Assembly (NCBI GenBank): GCA_039819545.1
Contig: JBCBRS010000002.1
Location: forward strand, 124,001-188,000
DNA from: CALLPQ01 sp039819545
Lineage (GTDB): Bacteria; Pseudomonadota; Alphaproteobacteria; Caulobacterales; Parvularculaceae
Length of the DNA stretch: 64,000 nucleotides
Reading direction: 5' to 3'
Positions 44,013-52,342 of this stretch are shown piece after piece (the stretch's first letter is position 1; every line of letters starts with the position of its first letter). The notes beneath the pieces are model-generated. The model was not told the origin of the DNA and ran no database searches. It was given only the letters and a program-made list of their open reading frames with translations. The translations under genes were made by a program, and so were the position numbers.

Positions 44013-44870
44013 CTAAGGCGACGGGGGCTGCGGACGGCTTACGCCAAGGATTGGCCCCATGGGAAGGCCGCGATCATGACGCGCTATGCCGGGCGCAAAC
44101 AGCTTTGACACTTCGCCATCAAGGAAGAGCGCACTACGCGCGCCAATGCCGTCGCGAAAGAGGGTCGCAAAATCGTGAAAGCGAACCGGCTCATTACTGA
44201 TGGCAAACCAGACAGCGCGTCCATCACTGCTCACACCCACACCGTTGCGCCGTTTCAGTGAGGTGCTGGTCGGCAGAAACCGGGGATGCAGCGCACCATC
44301 AATCACCAGCATGGGCCCCGATTGCGTTGCAATGACCGGGGTGGGTGCATCCCTGACATAATCCGGTGTGGTCTTGATCCCCGCCCTGACGGTTCCATCC
44401 TCGTCGCGCACCGTGTAAAAGACGCCATTGGGCATCAGATGAAAATTGCCATAGCCCTCGCGCGTGTTAACGGTTTTGACTGTCTTTGCGTGCGCCACAA
44501 ACAACCCAATGGGCAGGCGGCCACGCCCATACATGCCACCATTCATGGCAAAGACGAGCGTCTCGCCCTGCGTGTTCAGTGATTTTTCCAGCCGGTCAAA
44601 TGTTGCGAAGACATCGCCATCATCGTTTTTCAAGTAGAGAGAAACGGTGTCGCGGTCGAGGGAGAATTGGCAAACGGTGTAGCTTTCGTCTTTCCAGCGC
44701 CTGTCCGTACATGGCGCGTCCTCGTATGTCGACTTTACCTTTGTCTCAACCCACGTCATGGCTGGGGCTGGGACCGCAATAAGCCCCATACAAACCACAA
44801 TACCAGAAAAGGCCCCGGCAAACGGCAGGTCGCGATTTGTTCGTCTACGGCGCATCCGCCCTCGCATCAC
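44013..44870 (-). CDS. Phosphodiester glycosidase-family protein (NAGPA/DUF2233-like)
   Basis: A 285-aa exported protein; an Arg-rich start and one hydrophobic stretch (FSGIVVCMGLIAVPAPAM) form a signal peptide or anchor. The family core is evident: VFAMNGGMYGRGRLPIGLFV, GYGNFHLMPNGVFY, VIATQSGPMLVIDGALHP and ALFLDGEVSKL. Relatives cleave GlcNAc-1-phosphodiesters; bacterial members act on envelope polymers or are of unknown function. Its ATG overlaps the upstream nitroreductase stop by 4 nt, so the two are translationally coupled. Confidence 0.87.
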   Translation of the reverse strand: MMRGRMRRRRTNRDLPFAGAFSGIVVCMGLIAVPAPAMTWVETKVKSTYEDAPCTDRRWKDESYTVCQFSLDRDTVSLYLKNDDGDVFATFDRLEKSLNTQGETLVFAMNGGMYGRGRLPIGLFVAHAKTVKTVNTREGYGNFHLMPNGVFYTVRDEDGTVRAGIKTTPDYVRDAPTPVIATQSGPMLVIDGALHPRFLPTSTSLKRRNGVGVSSDGRAVWFAISNEPVRFHDFATLFRDGIGARSALFLDGEVSKLFAPGIARHDRGLPMGPILGVSRPQPPSP

Positions 44871-45523
44871 GCAAACTCTGTGATAAGCGCGCTGTGGTCA
44901 GCGCGTTTGCGTTCCTTTGGCCACTCGCGCGCCGTACCGAGATAAATAAAACCAGCAATTTTCTCGCCCGCCTCTACCCCAAACCGCGAGAGGACGTCGC
45001 GATCATAGGCATACCATTCGGTGAGCCACTGCCCGGCAAATCCAGCGACACTTGCCGCGATAAGGAGATTTTGGCAAACCGCACCGGCGGTCAGCACCTG
45101 CTCCCATTCTGGCGTGCGATGGTTTTCATCGATGGTAGACACAACCGCAATAACAACTGGTGCTCGCAAAAAGCGGCCACGTTCCTTGGCGCACTGGGCG
45201 TCGTCCGCCTCCGGATGATGCTGCGCATAGACATCGCCGAGAATGTCACCGGCCCGCGCCCTGGCATCACCGGTAAAAGTGATAAACCGGTAGGGACACA
45301 CACGGCGATGGTCAGGCACGCGTGATGCAATCTTCAGTAGGCGGCCAAGCATGGCGTCGGTGGGGCCCGGTGCCGTCAACAGATCAGCCTGTGTGGAACG
45401 GCGCGCCTCCAGCGCCCTCAGGGCATCCGCATTTGGATAACAAGGCGCCAATGGTTCCCCAAAAGCCGGAGCGACGGGCGCGCGATCAGGGCTCGCGGTG
45501 GGCGACGAAGGGTGTTCTGACAT
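44867..45523 (-). CDS. Nitroreductase-family flavoprotein (YdjA-like)
   Basis: A 218-aa FMN-dependent oxidoreductase. LEARRSTQADLL near the start, KIASRVPDHRRVCPYRFITF and GAVCQNLLIAASVAGFAGQWLT are recognisable; the PDH-R-x-PYRF form is typical of the YdjA branch. A 35-residue Pro/Ala-rich leader precedes the domain. Possible substrates are nitroaromatics or quinones. It ends in a 4-nt overlap with the phosphodiester glycosidase gene. Confidence 0.87.
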   Translation of the reverse strand: MSEHPSSPTASPDRAPVAPAFGEPLAPCYPNADALRALEARRSTQADLLTAPGPTDAMLGRLLKIASRVPDHRRVCPYRFITFTGDARARAGDILGDVYAQHHPEADDAQCAKERGRFLRAPVVIAVVSTIDENHRTPEWEQVLTAGAVCQNLLIAASVAGFAGQWLTEWYAYDRDVLSRFGVEAGEKIAGFIYLGTAREWPKERKRADHSALITEFA

Positions 45524-45558
45524 ACCTCAGAGAATAGGGATGAATTACGATATTAAAA

Positions 45559-45587
45559 TGGCGCGCCCCGAATTTACGGACGCGCCA
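45559..45587 (-). terminator. Rho-independent terminator after the gene ending at 45633
   Basis: TGGCGCG and CGCGCCA form a perfect 7-bp stem with a 15-nt loop. Read on the minus strand it is followed by TTTTAATA. It lies 45 nt past the stop of the minus-strand membrane-protein gene. Confidence 0.5.
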
Positions 45588-45632
45588 ACGTTCATGAACA
45601 GGGTGCCAGTCGATGCCGGACAAGACCCGTCG

Positions 45633-46598
45633 TTAATAGCGATAAACTCTATTTAGCCGTTGTAAGAACATCGGTGTCGACGATTTTTTTACATTGATCC
45701 GCCATTCCAGCGGCCGGCCAAGACGCGCCTTTGCCGATTGTTCCTCGATTTTATGGCCAGGGCATTCGATTCGCACCCAAAGTTCTGCCTCAGACGAGTC
45801 GGCCGGAACACCGGCGTCAATGATGAGGGTGTCGCCACGTTTGCGCAAATTGCCCCCGGCTGTTCGAAACAGGTTGAAGGTCTCCCTGGTGTTGCGATTG
45901 TGTAGACGCCCGCGCAGGAGGCCCCGGCGAATCAATGAATTCACATCGTCGCCCGGCAACCCATCTTCAAACTTGATAAAGAGACGGACTGTATAAGCTG
46001 CAGCACCGACCGGGTTCTGTACCGTTGTAACGGTGGCGGCTTGCGCGGCATTGAATACGTTCGGTTGCTGCGGTGCTGTTGCTGCTGGCGCTGGTGCGGC
46101 CATATGCAGGCTCTGCGTAACCTTTGTGGGGCTCCCAGGCGCAAAGCTGGCATCAATAACGGGGTCTATATCGGCGGATCCCGATGGCTCCAGCGACGGC
46201 GGCGCACCAAGCCCGGGTAAATTTGAGTCGTTGGCGATATCTTCGATACCGGCAGCAAGGTCAGACGGGATCGCCGTCATAAGCACCGCGAGAAGCCCAA
46301 ATCCCTGAGCGAAGGCGCCTTGGCGTGTAATCGGTTGAAAATAGAAAATGGAGCCAGCGCCAACGGTAACGAGCCCGGCAATCACCCACCACAGGGGTAT
46401 ATCGGAGTACCCGACCAGCGAGCCGAGTGAGACCGACCACTGGTTTAGCGTGTAGAGAGCCGACGTTTCTGCCTGCTGCTGATAATCAGTGATCAGGGCG
46501 GCGACGATCCCCGCTGCGCCCGATAAAGCGAGACCAAGGATGTCGCCCATGGCAAATTCACCCGGCGTCTTTAATCCGCGCTTGACCCCATACGGCAT
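45633..46598 (-). CDS. Membrane protein of unknown function with periplasmic or cytoplasmic C-terminal domain
   Basis: A 321-aa protein I do not recognise. The first 110 residues contain three hydrophobic segments (GDILGLALSGAAGIVAALI, LWWVIAGLVTVGAGSIFYF, FAQGFGLLAVLMTAIPSDLA). A Pro/Ala/Gln-rich linker follows, then a beta-rich domain from about residue 190 with charged strands (AYTVRLFIKFEDGLPGDD, LWVRIECPGHK). I chose the ATG at 46598 because GGAG lies 7 nt upstream; the TTG at 46619 is less likely. It stands alone between the nitroreductase gene and a histidine phosphatase gene, and a terminator-like hairpin follows. Confidence 0.75.
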   Translation of the reverse strand: MPYGVKRGLKTPGEFAMGDILGLALSGAAGIVAALITDYQQQAETSALYTLNQWSVSLGSLVGYSDIPLWWVIAGLVTVGAGSIFYFQPITRQGAFAQGFGLLAVLMTAIPSDLAAGIEDIANDSNLPGLGAPPSLEPSGSADIDPVIDASFAPGSPTKVTQSLHMAAPAPAATAPQQPNVFNAAQAATVTTVQNPVGAAAYTVRLFIKFEDGLPGDDVNSLIRRGLLRGRLHNRNTRETFNLFRTAGGNLRKRGDTLIIDAGVPADSSEAELWVRIECPGHKIEEQSAKARLGRPLEWRINVKKSSTPMFLQRLNRVYRY

Positions 46599-46725
46599 AA
46601 AACAACTCCAAAAACCCAACCTTAATCAAAGGTTAAAGCCGGGCCGCCCTGCTTGACAACCGCAAATGCGCCGCACGCAGCGGAAAAGTCGGCGCGTGTG
46701 TGTTTTTGGGCAAAGGGGCGTTGTT

Positions 46726-47544
46726 TCAGGCGCTGCGGGCCGGGCGCGGCGGCCGGGAGGCGCCGAAATCGATGTCAAAAAGATGCTCGAGGCAGGTTTT
46801 GCGCAGACCTTCTTTAACGGGATCATAGGCCGTGACATTGACCAATTTCAAAATTGCCCGCTCCACCTGCACCCCATTTCTTGCCGCGCGGGGAGTGTCG
46901 ACATGCTGGTCGCGCGCCGCTTCGGCTGGCGTAATATCAAAGTCGATAACATTTACGGCGCACAAATCTTGCTCAAATGCCCCAATCGTGGCGAGACCCC
47001 CACCGCAGGCCCACCCCAAAATCAGGCGATTCACGCCCTCATGGGCAACAAGCAGACCAGTTTTCCACTGGCCTTGCGTGACCATGGCGGTAAGGCCGTC
47101 AACAATGCGCGCCTCAGCTTCGCCAAAGCTTTCCCCGTCGGGCAAAAACCGGGCATTGGCGTCATGGGCATCGTCGAAACAGTAAGCGAGCCGTGCGGCG
47201 AGTTCCTCGCGCGAGCCCGCCTTGATCCAGCCGCTTTTAAGCTCTTCGAACCGCAAGTCCTCTTCCAGCACTGGCACGTCTGGCGATGCGGCATCTTGGG
47301 CGGCCAGCACGATTTCAGCGGTCTCGCGGGTGCGCGGCAAACCGGAGCACAAGGCAAAATCAAAAGGCACAGGCGCAAGCGCCGCCGCCGTTGCCCGGGC
47401 CTGGCCTTGCCCCTCTTCGGTGAGCGGCACCTGCCGTGGATCCGTCAGGCCTGGCTTGAAATAGTCCACATGGCCATGGCGCATGAGATAAAGACGACGC
47501 CGACCGGTGCGTGCGGGTGATGGCGGATGTGTGCTTTGCTCCAT
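46726..47544 (-). CDS. Histidine phosphatase superfamily protein
   Basis: A 272-aa phosphoglycerate mutase-like phosphatase. The phospho-His motif is LYLMRHGHVDYF, the second Arg is in LCSGLPRTRETAE, Glu/Arg in PDGESFGEAEARI and the second His in LLVAHEGVNRLIL. All four catalytic residues are present. The substrate is unknown. I chose the ATG at 47544 with GGAGG just upstream; in-frame codons extend to 47580. Divergent from the VanY-type gene at 47757. Confidence 0.9.
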   Translation of the reverse strand: MEQSTHPPSPARTGRRRLYLMRHGHVDYFKPGLTDPRQVPLTEEGQGQARATAAALAPVPFDFALCSGLPRTRETAEIVLAAQDAASPDVPVLEEDLRFEELKSGWIKAGSREELAARLAYCFDDAHDANARFLPDGESFGEAEARIVDGLTAMVTQGQWKTGLLVAHEGVNRLILGWACGGGLATIGAFEQDLCAVNVIDFDITPAEAARDQHVDTPRAARNGVQVERAILKLVNVTAYDPVKEGLRKTCLEHLFDIDFGASRPPRPARSA

Positions 47545-47756
47545 GGACCCTCCCATGGCGCTCGGCTCCAGCAACGTCAAGCGATGATGGCCGAACGCGC
47601 GGTGATGGTCCGCGCTCGCGATCCAGCGGGAGGCGTGCTATTCCTTAGTTGCGGAGTGAATCAGTCATCTTAATGGGGAAACGATGGGGTCAATGGTCAC
47701 TACCTCTGATTTTGGCACTGTCCGTCGGGGGACAGCCGAGAAAAAGGGCGCGAGCC

Positions 47757-50700
47757 ATGCGGCGTAATGCATCCCGTTCTTTCCTGGTCACCAGCGCGCT
47801 CATTATGGGCGCCGTGGTCGCTGGCTATGTCGGCTTGACCCAGTGGGCGCGGTCGGTGAACCCGGGCCATCTGGCCAATCAGTTTGATGCCGCCCTGAAC
47901 CGGGGTGATCATCAGAGTGCGGTGCAACTCGGCGAACGTCTCCTTAAACTGTTGGAGGCGCCAGCTTCCTCGCCCTTGCAAAAACTGATGCCCGAACCCG
48001 CAGGCCCCATGGTTGATCCCGTTATGGTCCGTCATCAGCTTGCCCGGGCGCAACGCCGTGTGGGAGACTATCGACGCAGTGTCACGCTCCTCGAAAACGT
48101 GCTCAGCGAGGCGCCGTCGCGCAATTTAAGCCCGCTAGAGCGATTATTTCTGGAAAGCGATCTTGCACAAGCGCACCTTCTGGCGGGTGACATATCGAAG
48201 GGCGTTGCAATCCTTTCGTCATTTCTTGAGCTGTCGGGCGATGCGGCGTTTGTGCCAAGTAATACTCAGTGCCCAGACTTTTTTGATCTTCTTCCATCGG
48301 GTGAGCGCAAACCGGTTGGCGCACCGCCCAAGGCGTGTCTTCGCCCGGCCTATGGTCAGGCTTTGGCGCAAGCGGCTGATGTTATCGCCCAAACCCTTCC
48401 GCTCGTCAGTGCCGGCAGCCGTCTGCGCGGTGATGTGGCCGGCCAGCTTGCTTCGGCCAATCAGATGCTGGCACTCGGGAGTTTTTACAGTGTCCACCAG
48501 GAACATCTTTATGCCGCAGCGGGCTTACTCTCCGCAGCCTATGAGAGCCAAAAGACACTCCTGCCGGAAAATGACCGCGCTTTGAGCCATGCGGCGTTAG
48601 TTCTCGCTCCACTTTTTCGGCGGCTCGGACGGCCAGATGAGGCTGAAAGGCTGTTACTAAAGGCCTTCAATGCCGAAGAGAGCCGCCACGGCTCCCTTCT
48701 TGCCATCGCGCCCGGAAAGCCCGAAAACGACCGCACCATACGACATCTGGGGTTTTACCTCACACAGCTTGCCGATCTTTATATAGACCATAGTCGGTAT
48801 ACGGAGGGCCTTGGCCTCCGCAACCTCTATCAGGCGCAGTTACGCGAGAGCCGTCGTCAGCCTTTGGTTAGGACGGCGCGTTATCTTGACGAAAAAAGAC
48901 GCGGTGGGTTTACTGATCGTGCAGATATCACCCAACCAGCAGCAAAACGCGCAAATGGGGACGCCGCCTTTACGCGCCCCGGCGATCTGGTTCAGGCGTC
49001 AGCCTACGCCATCCCGGTACGGATAAATCGCCCGACTGCTAGCGATCGTAGCGCCGGGCTAGCGAACCCGCAGATGCCCCCAAGCCAGCCGGTAGAAGTG
49101 CGCCTGGCGCAGGAGGGTATTCCCGGTGACGAATATGCAAACCTGCCCATCCAACTCTCTCGCATGATGGCCTTTTGTTCGGATACGGACCCCAATGAGG
49201 CAATCGCCGTTGCCGCAGGACACACGAGCGGTCACGGTGTCAACGCACCCTATGACGCACACATCCGCGAAGCGCTGCACGAACATCAACTGGGCCTCGC
49301 GATCGATTTGGAGGTGAACGGCAGGCGCATGGGGACGGCCGATAAGAGTTGGCTTTGCTTAACAGAAAATGCCTATCGCTTTGGGTTCATCGCATCGCTT
49401 GTGGGCAATCAAACGCCGCCGCAAGCGCGGACGCGAGCTCCTTCGCGCCCTGCGCCGTGGCACCCCGCCCCGTGGCATTGGCGGTTTGTGGGCCGAGACG
49501 CAGCGCAATTGTTCCGCGACTTGGGCAGCCCAGCTGCACCACAAGCGTTTCTTGCGACACTCGATTGTTTTGTGACGCGCAGTGCAGACCCCGCACCGAT
49601 AATACTGGCACAAACCTGTCAGGGTGTTGAACAAGCGGTCCGCCCAATAAGCACTGTCAGTGCCGAACCGCCGGCAACAGGAATTGCCAGCGGGCTACGC
49701 ACTGGTGATCCGGTGACGCCTACCCTCAACGCCACGGACCGCGCCCTCGCCTACGGTCCGGCTTTTACAAAGCGCGGGCGTTTCCTGAACGCCCATACGC
49801 TTTACGCAAATGCCTTAAGGGAAACCGAAGCACCGGCGCAAACCGACGCGACCTCAATCACCCCCGAGCGCGCCTTGATAATAGGTCTACTGGCGGACAA
49901 TTATGAACGACGCGGCATGATTAGCCATGGAATAGCTCTGCGTGCGCAAATGGCGCGTCTGCTCCGCGGGCGCATCTTTGCTTTGGATGATGCCTCTAGC
50001 GCCACGGCTCCCCACGGGCAGGATCATACGATTACCCGGCCCGTTAGCAAAACCTTGCCCCTGCCCGCCACCTATGCGCCCGGTGACCTGATTGCCGCCG
50101 CAGACTATGGCATTGCTGTCAGCAAGGACCCCCGGCTGGATGAAATGAAAATCCGTCTTGCTACTGACAATCCGGAAGCCCCATCCAATACGACACTGCC
50201 CGCGCGCCTGCGCGAGCTTCTTGCGGTCTGTAGCGCACAGGATAACGACCGCGCCCTGTCGCTTCGGTCCGGGTACCGGGCGTATAAAACGCAAGCCTCC
50301 CTGTTTCAGCGGTTGCGCCATCGTGGCACGGTTACGCCGCCCGGCTTTTCCGAACATCAAACAGGTCTTGGCGTCGATATCGATATCAATGGCAGCTTTA
50401 TGCGCGAGAAAGACCCGGCTTATATCTGCTTCCGCGAGAACGCCCACCATTACGGCTTTATTCTCTCTTACCCAAAGGGCAATAAATACCTACCGGGTAA
50501 GGATACCTTTGAGCCGTGGCACTGGCGCTATGTGGGCGTGGATGCAGCGCGGCTCTTCCATCGCAGTGGTCCAGCAAGCCATCCGCAAGAATTCCTCGCC
50601 GCGCTGCCTTGCTACGAAGCGCAGGAAGTCGCACGCGCCAACGGGCTTGATGGTGATCTGAAAGACTATTGCCTCTATGCCGACCCAAGCCTTGAAGCTT

Positions 50701-50900
50701 CCGATGAAGAACGCGCCGCGGTTGCGGTTGCCGCTTATGAAGAGCAACAGCGCCGACAGCGTGCCCTGGAGGCACAAGCTGCCGCTGAAAAGGAGGGGGC
50801 GCGAGCCGGAGACCAGGACGATCCGTCAGTTTTAACCCTGACCCCCGAAGATGCGGCCCGGATTTTGAATACTCCCACGCAAAGCGGCACAAACCGCTGA
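47757..50900 (+). CDS. Membrane-anchored TPR protein with two VanY-type D,D-carboxypeptidase domains, the first apparently inactive
   Basis: A 1047-aa protein. A signal anchor (SFLVTSALIMGAVVAGYVG) is followed by TPR-like helices (to about residue 400). Then come two M15B/VanY modules, each preceded by a related PGDL-linker. Module 1 keeps zinc ligands His510, Asp517 and His574 but has Ala571 where the catalytic Glu of the EPWHWR box should be, and lacks the SGYR box. Module 2 is complete: SLRSGYRAYKTQ, GFSEHQTGLGVDID (His867, Asp874) and FEPWHWRYVG (Glu919, His922). It should trim D-Ala-D-Ala-type peptidoglycan stems in the periplasm. The Ala/Glu-rich C-terminus may be disordered. I chose the ATG at 47757; an ATG at 47673 is possible. 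Confidence 0.88.
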   Translation: MRRNASRSFLVTSALIMGAVVAGYVGLTQWARSVNPGHLANQFDAALNRGDHQSAVQLGERLLKLLEAPASSPLQKLMPEPAGPMVDPVMVRHQLARAQRRVGDYRRSVTLLENVLSEAPSRNLSPLERLFLESDLAQAHLLAGDISKGVAILSSFLELSGDAAFVPSNTQCPDFFDLLPSGERKPVGAPPKACLRPAYGQALAQAADVIAQTLPLVSAGSRLRGDVAGQLASANQMLALGSFYSVHQEHLYAAAGLLSAAYESQKTLLPENDRALSHAALVLAPLFRRLGRPDEAERLLLKAFNAEESRHGSLLAIAPGKPENDRTIRHLGFYLTQLADLYIDHSRYTEGLGLRNLYQAQLRESRRQPLVRTARYLDEKRRGGFTDRADITQPAAKRANGDAAFTRPGDLVQASAYAIPVRINRPTASDRSAGLANPQMPPSQPVEVRLAQEGIPGDEYANLPIQLSRMMAFCSDTDPNEAIAVAAGHTSGHGVNAPYDAHIREALHEHQLGLAIDLEVNGRRMGTADKSWLCLTENAYRFGFIASLVGNQTPPQARTRAPSRPAPWHPAPWHWRFVGRDAAQLFRDLGSPAAPQAFLATLDCFVTRSADPAPIILAQTCQGVEQAVRPISTVSAEPPATGIASGLRTGDPVTPTLNATDRALAYGPAFTKRGRFLNAHTLYANALRETEAPAQTDATSITPERALIIGLLADNYERRGMISHGIALRAQMARLLRGRIFALDDASSATAPHGQDHTITRPVSKTLPLPATYAPGDLIAAADYGIAVSKDPRLDEMKIRLATDNPEAPSNTTLPARLRELLAVCSAQDNDRALSLRSGYRAYKTQASLFQRLRHRGTVTPPGFSEHQTGLGVDIDINGSFMREKDPAYICFRENAHHYGFILSYPKGNKYLPGKDTFEPWHWRYVGVDAARLFHRSGPASHPQEFLAALPCYEAQEVARANGLDGDLKDYCLYADPSLEASDEERAAVAVAAYEEQQRRQRALEAQAAAEKEGARAGDQDDPSVLTLTPEDAARILNTPTQSGTNR

Positions 50901-50956
50901 ACTCTCACCAAGGCTATGTCCGGTTGCGCCGGTCGCTTCGGTCGCGCGGGATCAAT

Positions 50957-52342
50957 ATGACACACCTTATTCAACGCTCCAGGGCACATCGCGCGCCCGA
51001 TATCCGCCGGAAAAATACTGTCGCGCTCGTAACACCTGCGCATCGCTGCGCTCTTGATATTGACGCGTTGATAAAGTCCCTTACCACCGCAGGGATAACA
51101 CTTTCCCCCTTTACGCGGGCCGGTGTGCAAAACCACCATAATGCCATCGCGCTTGTTGATTTGCGCGGGGTGGCGTTGACAAATGATAGGCAAGATCGCC
51201 TTCTTTCCACGGTGCGCCGCCGGCCTTTCCGGCTTGCGTTTATCGTTGACGAAGATTGCTCTTCCCCTTTCCTTGATCAGCTAACGGATCATGCTGATAT
51301 TATTTCACAGTCGGACCTTGCCGGCAGTCATGTGGCTCATCGACTAAAGGAAATGCAGCGTCTTGTTGCCCTTGAAGAAGAAGTAATGCGCCGCGCGCGC
51401 GTTGGCACTGCCACTGCCAGAAAGACCAGTGGCGGTGCTTATCAATCGGCGATAGACCAGCCTTTCAATATTCTGATTGCAGGATCGCCGGGCCCGACAA
51501 TGCTGCCTCTGATCAATTTGATTGAGGCGCGCGGAGGGGAAACACGCGGCGTTTACCGGCCAGGGCAAGCGATCCGCGCCCTTGAAAGCGGACGGTTTAC
51601 CGGCGCAATTTTCAGTACGGAAAAAACCGGCGACCCGCTGAATGCCCTCGCCCGCGCGGTGCATCGCCATCAACGGTTTTACACCATGCCTGTGATCAAT
51701 ATCACAGAACAAAAAAGCCGCTCCCAAAGCGATTCGCCCGCAGGACGGATGATCACATCTGAAGGCCTGCTTGAGAAAATCTATCCAATCCTGAATAGCG
51801 GTCACCGGCGCGCGGCGCGCTTTCGCCACTTTAGTCAGTGTGCCCATCAACAGTGTAAAGAAACCTTCAAAGCGTATCAGACCTTGTCCGCCGACGCACG
51901 CCAGCATCTCATTGCCTCTCATCTACACTCAATTTTTGAGCGGCACGACAATGCGCAGACCGATGCGCCCTTTATCCTGCTTCAAACGAGGCGTCTTGCC
52001 CGGGATACCGATGGGGAGCGTAAAAAGGCAATCAACAGCATCTTCGGTGGGCAAGTGCGCGATCGGCTTCAAAAATCTGTACGCAAATCAGATTTTATGG
52101 TCCCGTTAAGTGAGAGTGCCGAGCAAAACATTCATGCGGTCTATCTGCCCGGTGCCGCGCGCGATGACCTAAGCCGGATTGCCGGGCGGCTGGAGAGCCT
52201 TTTGCGCAGCACCGCCTTGCAGGACAGGAAAAACCCAAAACCAGCACGCACCCTTGTGACAAGTCGCGGCTTTATGCGCCCGCAGGGTCTGCGACTGGAA
52301 GAAACCGTCGCCGGCATGATCCACCGGCTAAGCGCAGTCTAG
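50957..52342 (+). CDS. Degenerate receiver/GGDEF-like signalling protein (tentative)
   Basis: A 461-aa soluble protein I assign only tentatively. Residues 20-125 and about 170-290 each read like a receiver domain. The second (NILIAGSPGPTMLPLINLIEARG, then GAIFSTEKTGDP) lacks both the acidic pair and the phospho-acceptor Asp. The first keeps an Asp at the right place (IALVDLRG). The C-terminus (RDRLQKSVRKSDFMVPLS, HAVYLPGAARDDLSRIAGRLESLL) resembles the end of a GGDEF domain but has no GGDEF box. It is probably a protein-interaction or c-di-GMP-independent adaptor. I chose the ATG at 50957; a TTG at 50924 also exists. Its stop overlaps the convergent HerA gene by 4 nt. Confidence 0.6.
   Translation: MTHLIQRSRAHRAPDIRRKNTVALVTPAHRCALDIDALIKSLTTAGITLSPFTRAGVQNHHNAIALVDLRGVALTNDRQDRLLSTVRRRPFRLAFIVDEDCSSPFLDQLTDHADIISQSDLAGSHVAHRLKEMQRLVALEEEVMRRARVGTATARKTSGGAYQSAIDQPFNILIAGSPGPTMLPLINLIEARGGETRGVYRPGQAIRALESGRFTGAIFSTEKTGDPLNALARAVHRHQRFYTMPVINITEQKSRSQSDSPAGRMITSEGLLEKIYPILNSGHRRAARFRHFSQCAHQQCKETFKAYQTLSADARQHLIASHLHSIFERHDNAQTDAPFILLQTRRLARDTDGERKKAINSIFGGQVRDRLQKSVRKSDFMVPLSESAEQNIHAVYLPGAARDDLSRIAGRLESLLRSTALQDRKNPKPARTLVTSRGFMRPQGLRLEETVAGMIHRLSAV

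Noticed and set aside
46666..47520. 284-codon plus-strand open frame
   Set aside because: Antisense to the histidine phosphatase gene, whose RHG and catalytic residues are intact.
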